Source: Siphonodentalium dalli
Taxonomy: Eukaryota > Mollusca > Scaphopoda > Gadilida > Siphonodentaliidae
Direction: 5' to 3'
Length of the DNA stretch: 64,000 bases
NCBI GenBank assembly: GCA_032622095.1
Contig: CP136063.1
Coordinates: 74,627,980-74,691,979 of the forward strand
Positions 12,523 to 23,705 of this stretch are shown in pieces. The notes under the pieces were generated by a model that worked only from the letters and a program-made list of their open reading frames with translations, made no database searches and had not been told where the DNA came from. A program made the translations under genes and the position numbers. How positions within the stretch are numbered: position 1 is the stretch's first letter; every line of letters begins with the position of its first letter.

Positions 12523-13114
12523 TTAATGCGCCATGCACCAGCGAACCTTCCTGAAATACGCCATGGTGCTTTTTATCGTATGCTTGGTTGTTCCAATGGT
12601 GTCTTACTCGCGCCCGTGTGTTCTTTGCAACCAATGTCATTGTTATATTCGCGAAATATTGGCTATAAAATGTTTTAAAGATGCCCGATTTGGCACCAAA
12701 TAAGTCATATTTTCCTGAGCCAATTGTCCGCTTAGAGTGGATACACACATTTTACCTGGCAAAAGAAAGAGAAAAGACGAAGTACTTACAATCACCGTCA
12801 TGTATACATATCACACATGTCGGAATGGTGAAAATCCACAAATTCGTCAGTAAGGAATACGTCGAAACGATCATAAAACGGTTATAAATGAGAACGATCT
12901 TTATTAACTAACGTTAAGCAACAGAAGCATGGACGCTCTTTATAAGAGGCGATCATCGGATTTTTTGATAGGCAAAAAAAAAATTCCAAAAAAAAAGTCG
13001 ATATCTGGTCATCAAAACCTCCGATGGGCCCATGGCTCCGATCTAATTATTTTATGGTATATAAGACGTACAGATGGTGATTATATGCTGTCAAATCGGA
13101 CAGGGCATCTTTAA
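12523..13114. other. mixed repeat fragments
   Basis: 12930-13114 ('GAAGCATGGACGCTCTTTAT', 'TCTTTAATTAAAG') resembles 18085-18245. Otherwise nothing is recognisable. Confidence 0.35.
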
Positions 13115-13118
13115 TTAA

Positions 13119-13538
13119 AGCCACCTAATAATATTCGCTTTTAAATTTTGTCCGGGATCGAAATAGGTCGATAAATACTTGAACTACCTTTCGATGAGCA
13201 TTATATACCACAGCCATACGCATTGAGTAATAATAAAAAAACAACTTCGAACACAATGTTTGTGTCACAAACAAAAAAGCCATTTGCACGGCATGGATAA
13301 AAAAGAGCGTTCCTCGTCAGTCTATGTGCTAGAAATAAAAGAATATTTGTTTAACATCTTCAGATGCGAAAAGTTGAAAATAGCTGGAAAATGGCAGTGG
13401 CCATGGGAAGTATTTTTCAGAGCGTACGAGGCCATTATATCAGCATTACGTTTATGTATCAACCTATATAAATTATGTTATACCTCCTTCCAAATTACGT
13501 AGATAACATAAATTTTGGATTATACAATGAGTGTCCGT
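13119..13538 (+). mobile_element. family A TTAA-flanked MITE
   Basis: Left TTAA-AGCCACCTAATAATATTCGC; right GAGTGTCCGT-TTAA. The interior order matches the other family A copies, with an AAAGAGCGTT at about 13302. Confidence 0.7.
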
Positions 13539-13996
13539 TTAATTTAATGTCGAATCGGTGAATGATCTTCATAGGAATTTCATAATCATATTATCCATCA
13601 CGGATCACGCGAACACGGATATATCGTTTGGAGTGTCCATCAAGGTTAAAGTGGTTAACCATAGGCGTTATTACGGACATGACTATATATCAGTTTGGTG
13701 GAAATCGACGAAATATATATTGCTCTTATTGTTGCACCCCATCCCCGATCCCATCCCTGACATGCATGGACTCATGTATCTTTAAACCACGCCATAGTAT
13801 TGACCATATCATGGAGCTTACTACACATGTATAATTATATAAGTTTTCCACACGTAGCAATAGTTGATTCATTTATTAAATTGAATCCCAACCGCAGAGA
13901 GATGACATTTTAGAATACAAACATGACATTTGGGAAGGTATTTCTAAATGAACCAGTAAGATCGGTGGCCAGAAAAAACGTTATCATGAACTGAAA

Positions 13997-14220
13997 GTAT
14001 CGTCAGCCTTCAATACCATTGTGTGGATTGAAACACGTATCACTAGCTCGGAAATGTCGACATGGTACTCAGAAAGTGTTTGTGACGACAGTTTATGTAT
14101 AAAATCAACACAATTGACCACAGCAAGTGGCTCTGGCACTTTGGAAAACAACCACGACGTAAACATTACTGTTGACAGTTTCTGTCAACTCAATGCAAGA
14201 ATGACTCTGACTTGCCGTTA
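13997..14220 (+). CDS. unrecognised open frame, possible exon
   Basis: An open frame follows a possible acceptor (…GTATCGTCAG) and reads about 74 codons to a TAA stop. It contains several Cys and Thr/Ser-rich stretches (WYSESVCDDSLC, LTTASGSGTLENN). An internal GTAAAC near 14160 could also serve as donor. No family was recognised and the opposite strand is also open here, so this may be chance. Confidence 0.2.
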
Positions 14221-14314
14221 AAAGCTATATACAGTAATGCTCAAAGTAATTGACCGACGAGAGCTTTCCGATGAATGGCAACAAGCCTTATTTCCGACTA
14301 AATTCTGAAAAGTT

Positions 14315-15166
14315 CAGGGGGGGGGGCGGAAAAAAAATGCAGACACAGGGTGGAAAAAACTGTTTTCTTCGGTTTGGGTACCCCCCCCCAAACAGCAAAA
14401 ACTGCTGTTTTTTCCACTGACCATTTGCCCCCCCCCCGAAAAATAAAATCTACCCCAGCCGGTTTGACCGGAAACCGAAAAAAAACACCGGAGCATACAA
14501 TTCACGAGAAGGTACTTGGTAACTTAGTTTAGATTATTATGACTAAAATGGTCATTGTCTACCAGTAGAACGCAGATTTGTACCTCGTGATGTCATGACA
14601 TGTACAAACATGTATATTGGTGATCGCAACGCTTTGTATGCACTTTAAAAAATGACAACTAGTCATTACCTCGACTTTGAAAAAGATGCAAATGAGATGA
14701 GTGAGATACCAGCATATAACTGTTTTCTGATACCATTGGAGGAGAAATTGTTTAATACATGGGATAGTTCTGCAGTAAAAAATTGCCAGATAAGCAATCG
14801 CAGGGTAGAATTCTGCATTCGACTGGTAGACACTGACATAGTCGGCATTATTAAGAGGGTTAATGGGGTCAATATCACATGTAAACCAAGACAGTGGTTA
14901 TCCAAAATTGTTTTAGGTGGATTGTACTACTCATGTTTATATGATTTGGATATTAAGGTTAATCCATATTCTATAAAATGAGAGAAAATTGAAGTTGTGA
15001 GTCTGAAAATACATATTTGGAAAAAAATTACATGCAAATTTTTTCCGACAACCCCCCCTAAATGAATAAGGAACAAATTTCCGTGTAAATTTTTGACGCC
15101 TATGTACACCCCCCACCCCCGGTACGTTGTGTCCCGCAGTTTTTTCCCGCCCCACCCCCCCCCCTG
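14315..15166 (+). mobile_element. hAT-like non-autonomous element with poly-G terminal repeats (family L)
   Basis: It is inserted into the family K MITE. The left end reads CAGGGGGGG…CGGAAAAAAAA and the inverse of the right end reads CAGGGGGGG…GCGGGAAAAAACTG. It is flanked by a duplicated AAAAGTT (14308-14314 and 15167-15173; the match extends to CTGAAAAGTT depending on where the end is placed). CAGGGG termini with a ~7-8 bp target duplication fit the hAT superfamily. It carries one 109-codon frame (14652-14981). Confidence 0.65.
14652..14981 (+). CDS. unrecognised 109-codon frame inside family L element
   Basis: ATG to TAA, 109 codons, beginning MTTSHYLDFEKD and containing NCFLIPLEEKLF, CIRLVDTD and CKPRQWLSKIVLGG. 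There is no transposase signature or other motif I recognise. It could be a remnant exon carried by the element or a chance frame. The opposite strand is also partly open. Confidence 0.25.
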   Translation: MTTSHYLDFEKDANEMSEIPAYNCFLIPLEEKLFNTWDSSAVKNCQISNRRVEFCIRLVDTDIVGIIKRVNGVNITCKPRQWLSKIVLGGLYYSCLYDLDIKVNPYSIK

Positions 15167-15222
15167 AAAAGTTACCCATAATTATGATGTGGTTAAGAAG
15201 TCGATTAATTAGGGCATTACTG

Positions 15223-16050
15223 TACATTGTACCCGTTTGGTCGGGCTCCGCAACCAGCAACCAAAGGCTGCGTCTTTTTATACTTAACATAGTTTCTCGA
15301 ATGTCTTGGTCCATATATTCGGGGTGTTTGCGTACTTGATATATACATACTTATTCTATAGCAGACTTGACCGGCATATCCCGGCGGGTTAAAAAATGAA
15401 ACAGACTTTGTTATATTAGTTCTATATGGTTAACAAATGCGGATAAGAACTTGTCTGAATAAATGTGCATTATTTATCAACGCCAAAGATTATCACGTAT
15501 CCATACATTTTAGAATACCCCGACCAATAAAGATATATATATGTTTTTTTTTTTGCGCTGAAGAACAGTTGGATCAAGAACTATCTGTGGCTGGAATTGG
15601 TCTTTATATGGCACACATATATAGCCCGCATAAGAGCATTTAACGTATTTATCAACATACATGTGGTATTTTGATTCTGCATCAGTAACGTGATGTATAA
15701 CACACAAAATGAGCAACATCTGAGTCTTCAATCCGCCCGGAAGTTTTAGGTTATTGCATTGGAACATACTCCATTATATTTTCAGCGGGTGGCAATTCCC
15801 TGCCAGTTATTCCTGATATACCGGGCTGTTGCAAACATGTGATAACCCACATACACCTTGTAAGTAATTTGTCGTTCATCCATAAGCACATTAGAGACTT
15901 GTCGCAAAATCACTCTCACGATTACGGATATGATACATGGTCCCAGTTCAATTCATTTATTTTCTCACTCCCTTAATAAAGGTATGGAGATAATTATATG
16001 TCACAACTTACAGAAGATTATTAATTGATGCGACGGCATATATATATACC
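15223..16050. other. nothing recognised
   Basis: No clear repeats or exons. A TTTATT at 15957-15962 (AATAAA on the minus strand) may serve the candidate terminal exon at 16054. Confidence 0.35.
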
Positions 16051-16053
16051 CCA

Positions 16054-16435
16054 CTATATTCTGTTACACGTATATTTGATGGAAAAAGTAGTTTCTGTCT
16101 CTTTCAGATCCCATGTTCGTATCCGTCTGTTATACGCCCCAAGCAGGACCGATGGCACATCCTTGACACCTTGACACTTTAACTGAATTGGTATATTTCG
16201 TCTCACATAAGAACCCCAGTGCGTAAAGATCGCATTGTTGGCCTGTCCGAGCAGGATATTATCTACATCCATAATCGTAATCGTGAATTTGCAAAAGGTC
16301 TCTAATAACGAATTCTGCGACGAAATTCCGGATACATTTGTGCCAGGTTTGAACATAGCCTTACAAACATTTTGAATATACGGGCAACGAGGCAAGTTAT
16401 TCAGAAACACGCGAACATCTATAAGCTCAGGTGAC
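16054..16435 (-). CDS. candidate terminal exon, unrecognised Cys-containing protein
   Basis: On the minus strand a possible acceptor (…GAGCTTATAG) is followed by an open frame of about 127 codons to a TAG at 16054-16056. The frame is not low-complexity: it includes VFLNNLPRCPYIQNVC, FTITIMDVDNILL, NNAIFTHWGSYVRRNI and LLGAYNRRIRTWDLKET. AATAAA on the same strand lies about 95 bases downstream. The spaced Cys and alternating hydrophobic residues resemble an extracellular beta-rich domain, but I cannot name a family. The acceptor lacks a good pyrimidine tract and no upstream exon was found. Confidence 0.4.
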
Positions 16436-16436
16436 T

Positions 16437-17400
16437 TGGCGCACGTAAGTACTTAAGACCTTAAATCTGTAATCTTAAATACATAGCATGATATAAAAAT
16501 GACTGCCACGTAGTCTATGAGTAGCTATTGAGCACTCGCGGATTAAACAATAATTCCGTGCCAGTGTGGCATGCATGCATATTAAGTAGCTGTAAAAATA
16601 TAACTGTAAATATAAGCGCCTTCATATAGAGCGACAACGACACACGAGGTATCGAACACCACTCAATACATTTACAAACGCATACCAGTGTGTACTATTC
16701 AAGCCGTACGTCTTTCATTCATACTGTGCATAGAACATTTGTTGTCGGCGGTAGAAACTCCAAACAAACAGCGGTCGTCTATGGTGACTCTAAACACAAG
16801 TCTTAGCGATACCAACTGACAATGGGCAGGACTGTGTCTTAACAGCGTATGGACACACTTTCATTGAGCATCAGCTTAGAGGAGACAGTCGATATTTTGC
16901 AGATAGCATAATTCATCGTGATAATGGTAAGTACATTAGCTAATCTTAGATCATAATTGACCGCAAGATCACCAACGAGATGGATAATATTGCTATAGTA
17001 GTTAGTATTATATATATTTTGTAAAACTTTTTTTGTAAAATTATCTACATGTGCATTGTGTATATAGTTGCAGGTATATACACATAGCTGAAAACGAAGA
17101 TGTTTATATTTCAAATGTTTGCTTTAAATTTCTGACGAAATTACTTCAAACATTATCTAACAACACTGTAACATTACGGCTCCATTCAACCATATATCTT
17201 ATATATCCACAGTTACATTGGACACCAAATTAGTCAAATTTCCTGAGGTAATTTTCAGATTACCAGGCAGCAGAAAAATACTTGAAATCACCACCATCCG
17301 TCTCTATGGCACAGGCACACGAAAAAGCCTCCATTAAAAATGGATTATCTCTGCATATAACAATTTTGAAAGAGTTTCGTGGGTATAAAATAATAAATTG
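16437..17400. other. nothing recognised
   Basis: AT-rich. The only frames on either strand are short and lack exon-like boundaries. Confidence 0.35.
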
Positions 17401-17850
17401 AAGACCCCTGTCCGGAAACACTACTATCAATGAATTTTGATTTTATTTCGAATATTTTATTATAAAATGAGATGATTAAGTGGAACACTTTATTGTTCTA
17501 TTTTTAGAACATACCATTCAGGTGATACCATATAGCGATAGAGATCATTAGGGTGTTCCCATAGGTACGCTCCTAACGTCAAATGTCACATGTTGATTGT
17601 TTGTATTGTTTTATTCCATAGCGATAATGACTCCAATTCACGTTTGTTTGTGACAAAATTACACAGTAAAAATTATGGTATCTGTTAACAGTAACCACTA
17701 TTGTCCGTTAGCTAAACAACCACACGTTTTAGACAAGAAACTATTCGAAATATAATCACAATTAAACGACAGGGTTCTTCTATTCATATCTAATATTTTA
17801 TATCCTGGTAACTACATAACACATGTTTACAAAGAGATACATGTAGACCA
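17400..17850. repeat. repeat shared with 35225-35300
   Basis: 'CTATTCATATCTAATATTTTATATCCTGGTAACTACATAACACATGTTTACAAAGAGATA' (17775-17835) corresponds to 35260-35320, the founder of a 48-bp tandem array. 'GACCCCTGTCCGG' at 17403 (inverse) also matches 35245. Confidence 0.5.
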
Positions 17851-17888
17851 ACTTTAAAAGAATACGTTAGAGACGAGTACAAACAACC

Positions 17889-18085
17889 ACAATTGAGAAC
17901 CCTCTTTATTATCTCCCGCTTTTAGGCGGCTGTCGCATGAACGCTCTTTATTATCACCCGCTTTAGGCGACTGTCGCATTGACGCTCTTTATTATCTCCC
18001 GCTTTTAGGCTACTGTCGCATGAACGCTCTTTATTATCTCCCGCTTTTAGGCGACGGAGAACGCTCTTTATTATCTACTTGTTTG
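17889..18085 (-). repeat. ~42-bp tandem repeat containing the AAAGAGCGTT word
   Basis: Five units of 'ACGCTCTTTATTATCTCCCG' + 'CTTTTAGGCGACTGTCGCAT' occur in direct order, the last two shortened. Inversely, each unit carries AATAAAGAGCGTT. Confidence 0.85.
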
Positions 18086-18245
18086 GGGGAACGAAAGCAT
18101 GGACGATCTTTATCAGAGACGAACATAGGAATTCGTGCTGGCCTGAGAACAATTCAAAACGTGTAAAAACTTCCCTTTCTAGTATAGAAAATATACCACT
18201 GGTATAGTCTCATGGTTTCGAATCGGAGAGTGGATCTTTAATTAA

Positions 18246-18650
18246 AGGCCCACTTAATTTTCGAGTCACCGATTAGTGTGTTGTAGTGCCTTGATATATG
18301 GTTTTAATGACAATCATTGTCATAATTTATTATTAAAATAGTATAATTCATCACCTTTTCAAGCGTCTGTGTCTCAGAAGATATCCATAGATAAACAGAA
18401 AACAGCTGAACTCATAGAAAGATTTCCCCAGTTATGGCTCCCAGAATGCAACATAATTCAAACTAAAATGTATGTTCAATGGAAGAGGAATAGTTCCATT
18501 ACTTAAGGTATAGAGTTATTCCCCTTCTATTGAATATAATGAAACTTTAGCACATAATACAAGTCGGTATTTCAACAAAAACATCATGTTCACGGTTTAT
18601 TACACCGGATAAGTTGATAGTACAATATGTTGTAGCTTCCTCTTTCAAAG
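18246..18650 (+). mobile_element. family B TTAA-associated element
   Basis: Left end TTAA-AGGCCCACTTAATTTTCGAG; the interior follows the copy at 19716-20188: 'CTTGATATA-GGTTTTAAT', 'AATTCATCACC', 'CGTCTGTGTCTCA', 'TTTATTACACCGGATAAGTTGATA'. The right end is replaced by family J at about 18653. Confidence 0.65.
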
Positions 18651-18652
18651 AA

Positions 18653-19030
18653 GGGCCCTGTGCCAATGTATTCTCTTATATATGCGAGTCGACCATAGGT
18701 CGCCTCGCATATATAAGAGAATGCATTGGCTTAACACATTAAAAATTATAAAAAATTGTTAAAGAATGTAAGAAAAAATGATAAATAGTGTTAAAAAAGA
18801 TTTGTTTAGGCCAATGCATTCTCTTATATATGCGATGCGACCTATGGTCGACTCGCATATATAAGAGAATGCATTGGCACAGGGCATAACTGTAACTATC
18901 ACAATGTGGTCAAGGAGCCGGTTCCAATGATATCCATATGTGTATGGTTCTATTGAGACAGACCGAAGATATTTTAGGCTGTTGAAGCGTTATTTGGCCG
19001 GTTTTGGCCGTTTTGTTGGGTAAAGGGTTA
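18653..19030 (+). mobile_element. family J TTAA element with two internal hairpins
   Basis: Two ~74-bp hairpins (18660-18730 and 18810-18885) with stems of CCAATGCATTCTCTTATATA and a GTCGACC-type apex are separated by AT-rich spacer. The right end GGCCGTTTTGTTGGGTAAAGGG-TTAA equals that of the intact copy at 27747-28159. The left end is missing. Confidence 0.7.
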
Positions 19031-19129
19031 ACGCACACAAATGATAAAATTAAACGCTCTTAATATGGCATATATTTTATATAAAATTATCTGGGCCTTT
19101 AAACGATTATATACTAAATAATCATTGCT

Positions 19130-19400
19130 GAGTAGTTCCAGTAGTAAGTGTTCAGATAATAAGTTCAACACATGTTATAGGTGGTTTGTTGAACTTATTA
19201 TATGAACATGTCCCACCTAATAATATGAAACATTCTGCTCTTATATTATATGTTTTCTGTCTGTCGTCTACTTTTATTACCTCAACACCCCTCCAAATGA
19301 ATAATAAACGATCCATATGTATACTTTTATAACTGAATGGGAGAATCTATTTAGTATGGAAGTGTTAATACTCCAGCTTACAGAATCAGCTGGTACACTA
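19130..19400 (+). repeat. family D repeat with inner palindrome
   Basis: 'GTTCAGATAATAAGTTCAAC' is mirrored by 'GTTGAACTTATTATATGAAC' across a short loop. It is followed by 'CACCCCTCCAAATGAATAATA' and 'TGAATGGGAGAATCTATTTAGTA'. The same order, often inverted, is seen at 41990-42240, 47080-47345 and 51340-51570, and the palindrome alone at 22930-22985. Confidence 0.65.
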
Positions 19401-19715
19401 CCCATCGTTTATACATCTTTTCTAACTCCAATTCATATTCACGAACATATAATTTAGTTTGATGAATAAGATAGGTAGGGCAACGAATACACTAAATACC
19501 GGTATATAGGGTATACATACTCTGAACATACTTTCCAAATCGTAGCACTTGTCAATTTAACGCACACAAATGATAAAATTAAACGCTCTTCAGTTACACC
19601 ATATCAGGAACAGACTATCAAGAAACGCTCTTCGTTATTGTTGGTGAAAATTGGGTCAAATTACTCTGACTTGCTTAAGTCATTATATAGCACTTATTGT
19701 CCACGCGAGAGTGTT

Positions 19716-20188
19716 TAAAGGCCCACTTAATTTTCGAGTCGCCGAGTATTTTGTATGGTGCCTTGATATACGGTTTTAATACTAATCTGACATAAAATAT
19801 GATTAAACTACTATAATTCATCACCATTTGGAACGTCTGTGTCTCACACAGGGCACATATAGAGTAATGGAAAATAGCTGAAATCATAGAAATATTTTCC
19901 CCGTTTCGCTCCCAGAATGTAACATAATTCAAACTAAGATATATAGTTACCCCCCTTCCACTGCATTGATAGACTTAGCACTGCAGCTCATGTCAAACTT
20001 AAGCACAGAAAAGACGTCGGCACCCCAACAAAACAACATGTTCACAGTTTATTACACCGGATAAGTTGATAATACAATGTTTTGGAGCTCCATCTTTCCA
20101 ATGGTATATAATATGGTATATAGTTTATGTAATATGATCTGGGTTTATAATATAGCATATAGTTTATAAAATGCTCAAAAATTAAGTG
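19716..20188 (+). mobile_element. family B TTAA-flanked element (full)
   Basis: Left TTAA-AGGCCCACTTAATTTTCGAG; the right end AAAATTAAGTGGCCCGTTG-TTAA forms the inverted partner. Interior as in 18246-18650. No coding frame. Confidence 0.65.
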
Positions 20189-20864
20189 GCCCGTTGTTAA
20201 CTGAGTGGATTCCCCCATCATGCAATATTAAGACATATAAACATTGAACAGGTATGTTATCCAACTGGATGGATGTTCAATAAAGACAAGAAGACGACAG
20301 TTAATACAAGTGAAGAAGGATTCATATTCATTAATGGGATAATAAGTTCAACAAATGGCCGATTTTGAAGGACATTTTGTCAGTATACGAATTCAGAAGG
20401 GGTAACTATGTAGAAATTGAAGTTTGAAGAAATTGTGCCAACCGGTTTAGTTATAACTGGTTATATATTTGAAGAACCAATATTCACAATCGATTCTAAT
20501 ATACGTACATAGCCCGCCTGTGTTACACTAAATCCTGTTCGGCGATTGGGTCAAATGCCAATTGGGTCACCCGTTTCATACCACAATAACACACAGACCG
20601 TAACACGAACACGACGTCACGAATCGTTGACTTAATCAATAAAGGCGTTCAGCTGAAAAAATGGGCGTGCTTGTCAATGTTTAGCCGAACTGAATCTGAA
20701 GCCAGTTAATTATATCGACCATGGTGCCGTTGCTAAGTGCTTGGATATCTTATATTGGGCTGACTTAATGTGCTGCGCGGGCTGGTCTCAAATTCTCCGC
20801 AGATTTTGTAAAAGTAAATAAGATTACACTGGGATAAATCATCAAAAATCTATATGATATAATA

Positions 20865-21003
20865 AATGAATGTAGTGGGTATGTGTTATTGGGGGATACG
20901 GCATTGGGGACTTTGAGGGCACATTTCGCGGTTCATACAGTATGCCCCAACGACCACAGCGCCTTATCCCCAAATAACAAACACCCACACCACATTCATT
21001 TTT
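20865..21003. repeat. imperfect palindrome, arms ~60 bp
   Basis: 'AATGAATGTAGTGGGTATGTG' with 'TTATTGGGGGATA' on the left pairs with 'TATCCCCAAATAACA' and 'CCACACCACATTCATT' on the right. It lies 80 bases left of the P2X7 unit. Confidence 0.75.
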
Positions 21004-21509
21004 TAAATAAATCGTCATGAATAAAGTAGTAAATTGTTATATTTGTGCGTGTGTCATTCGTGTTTTCTCTGAAATTGAACAATTAAAGTCGCCGTCGCGA
21101 CGTTAATATTTTACCCATTTCCCCGCTTATTAGATCCACATAGTCGTTCTGAGAACGAAATGAATCGCCCCGAGATTAGCCGCTATCGATTCAGATTCCA
21201 GGAAACCCCCTTGTCATGCGCACAGCTCGAAACGAAAACAACAGATGAGTTGTATTTTATTTTTGACCCGTGACGTCATAGATGACCTTCCCGCACTCTG
21301 TTGACATTGTGTTATCTAAATCGGTTTCTGCGTGGTTTTGTTTTATTTCACATTGAAACATGTTGGAAATCGTGGATTCGGAATGGGTTTATATGTGTAA
21401 TAAAATATTGAATAATACGACAGGAATTTATTCGCGTGGCCAACAACTCCGGAGTAAATGCGTACATATTTGGACGAATTTCGTGTGTCACTGTGACTGT
21501 CATAATAGG

Positions 21510-21578
21510 TCCACAGTAGATCATGCCATGAATCTCTACTCCCGTGCCGCTGGCGTAGGTATTCGTGGCATGATCTAC
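21510..21578. repeat. hairpin AGATCATGCCATGAAT / ATTCGTGGCATGATCT
   Basis: Inverted repeat with a ~25-base loop. A related word (GAGTAGAGATGCATGGCATGATCTA) recurs at 63438-63462. Confidence 0.6.
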
Positions 21579-22119
21579 ATGTATGTCCACCGTCCACGGG
21601 AACTTCGAAATTTATTAACTTTCAACCTATTGTTGATATGAAATACATGGGATACGTGACCGCTTTCGCAGATTTCTGCTTTCAAGTTCCACAAGAAGAG
21701 TACGAATTACGTTTATGGCTGAACTATCAGAAGGGCTTCTTGGGCGGCTATGCTGTTACTTATCTGCATGTATCATCTTTGTGAAAATGATTTTAATATG
21801 ATCAACTAGTGAAAACAGATCTATACAGTATACTATGGCTTCTTCCATTCATTGAGTTGAAAAAGTAAATACTGGAGTGTTATTACGCTAAATAATATAA
21901 TATCTATGTTTAGGGTAAACACACCAGCCCATCCCAAAATGGACCGCATCCTCAGCATTGTATGGGGTTCAAGTTTTTTTTCCAATTTTCCTCCGACTTA
22001 TTCGTTTTTCATTATAATATACCAAAATGTGACAACGATAACGACCAGAATAAGCGTTTGCTTTAAAAATAGTGAACAATAGTCATTATTTTGTCATTTT
22101 ATGCAGATTAGTTCCATAC

Positions 22120-22870
22120 ATCACCTTCTCAGGAGAAGTCTATTTCTTGCTATTTCATGACTATAAAGCAAAATAATCAATAAAACCCCAAGATGATTTT
22201 TTGTCATGTAGGTCCTGGACTTCTTTCTTCCCTTCCTAGCCTGGACATCTTACCCCCACCCAAACCCTGACTCAAACAACATTTTCTCGGAAGAAGTTAA
22301 TTTCTCGCTGTTTCATGATTATATAAAGCAAAATAAGCAATAAAACCATGATTTTCTCAAGTAGGCGCTGGTTGGGGGGGGGGCTACATCCTGGTCTGGA
22401 CATCTTCGTTTCATGACTATATAAAGCAAAATAAACGATAAAACCATAAGACAATTTTTTGTCACGTGGGTGCTGGGTTGTGGGTAGCTAGCTATCCAGA
22501 CCTGGACATTTGAAAAAATGAAATTAAATAAAAACAAATTTAAATCTCAAAAGTCATTTTTCTCGCCATTTCAGGATCAAATAATCAATTGTGTGATTAA
22601 AAAATTTTGTCGCTTGGAAAAAAATATATTTTAATAAAAAAAAAGGGAATTATAAAAAAAAAACATTTTTCTGGCCATTTCAGGATCAAACTATGAAAAG
22701 TGGGGGATTTGTCACTTGAAAATATATTTTTTTTAAATAAAAACAAAGCTAAATATCAAACAATGTTTTGGCCATTCCAGGGTCAAACGTTATCAAATGA
22801 GTGAAATTATTTTTAGTCATATATGGGGAGCTATCCTTGGTGGGGGGGGGGGGGGTGAAGATATCCTGGG
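22120..22870. repeat. decaying ~100-155-bp tandem repeat with poly-G tracts
   Basis: 'TTTCATGACTATA-AAGCAAAATAA-CAATAAAACC' recurs at about 22154, 22310 and 22410, with more degraded versions (ATTTCAGGATCAAA) at 22567, 22677 and 22772. Poly-G runs lie at 22372-22382 and 22843-22856. No coding potential. Confidence 0.6.
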
Positions 22871-23199
22871 GGAGATGACGTGTTACACCGGGTACCTCAT
22901 CTAGTAATTCATTATTCATTGGTGGTTAAAGTTTAGATAATAAGTTCAGGTCATTTGTTGAACATATTATCTGAACATTTCATTTGGAACTACTGAACGA
23001 TGGAATGGTTAAGTTATGTTTTTTGCTGAAAAATATTGAATGTCATTTTGTTGTTGGTTATGCCAAATAGTTAAACTTCTATCGGGTAAGTCCCTAGATA
23101 ATATCCAAAAGTTTATATATATATGTCAATTATTAGTTGAATCAAGAAAATATCAGTTTTCATTCGGCATGTTTTAGTTTAACCCCTGTCATGAAATAG

Positions 23200-23601
23200 A
23201 TTTTTTTCTGGAGAACGAACACATAAAAAAGTAAGTTACCCCCTGACATAAATCACTTTGATAAATTTCATAACAATTAGATTATTACCATGGGAGAGAG
23301 TGATTTCTGTCTGGGGATAACTTACTATTTTGTGTGTTCATTCTCCAGAAAAAAAATCTAAATCTGAAAAAAGCAAACTTTCAAGTAAGTGGCGCTCAGT
23401 AATGTGTTAATTTTGTGAGTAGAAACTCTCCGGTCATGCCCCATTCGCCATGTGTCCCATCTTTGATACATTTCATAACAATTAGATTAGTACTATGTGA
23501 GATACAAAGATGTGACATGTAGCAAATGGAGCATGACCTGAGAGATTCTACTCACAGGAAGAGTTAACCCATTCTGAGCGCCACTTACTTGAACATTTGC
23601 C
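23200..23601. repeat. two adjacent large palindromes downstream of the P2X7-like gene
   Basis: Palindrome 1 (23200-23360): 'TTTTTTCTGGAGAACGAACAC' pairs with 'GTGTTCATTCTCCAGAAAAAA', with further pairing of 'AGTAAGTTACCCC'. Palindrome 2 (23373-23601): 'TTCAAGTAAGTGGCGCTCAG' pairs with 'CTGAGCGCCACTTACTTGAA'. Both have nearly the same centre, 'TTTCATAACAATTAGATTA'. The array ends about 105 bases below the stop codon at 23706. Confidence 0.8.
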
Positions 23602-23705
23602 ATTTTGTTATATAACACTTTGATATTTTGTCGATGAATTTTATGGGAGATGAAGATTAGGGAGATACATTGTAACAATAATCTATTAAGATTTCATTCA
23701 TTTAT

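Larger units (their letters stand above)
14232..15222 (+). mobile_element. Tc1/mariner-type MITE (family K) split by an inserted element
   Basis: The left half 14232-14314 (TA-CAGTAATGCTC… to CTGAAAAGTT) and the right half 15164-15222 (CTGAAAAGTTACCC… to GGGCATTACTG-TA) together follow the order of the uninterrupted copy at 26294-26422. The TA flanks and CAGT termini fit Tc1/mariner-type elements. Other copies: 24240-24437, 41136-41250 and 41577-41790. Confidence 0.75.

Noticed and set aside
21343-21641. three overlapping frames of 80-93 codons
   Set aside because: They overlap a small hairpin and lack any similarity. Their mutual overlap on both strands argues for chance.
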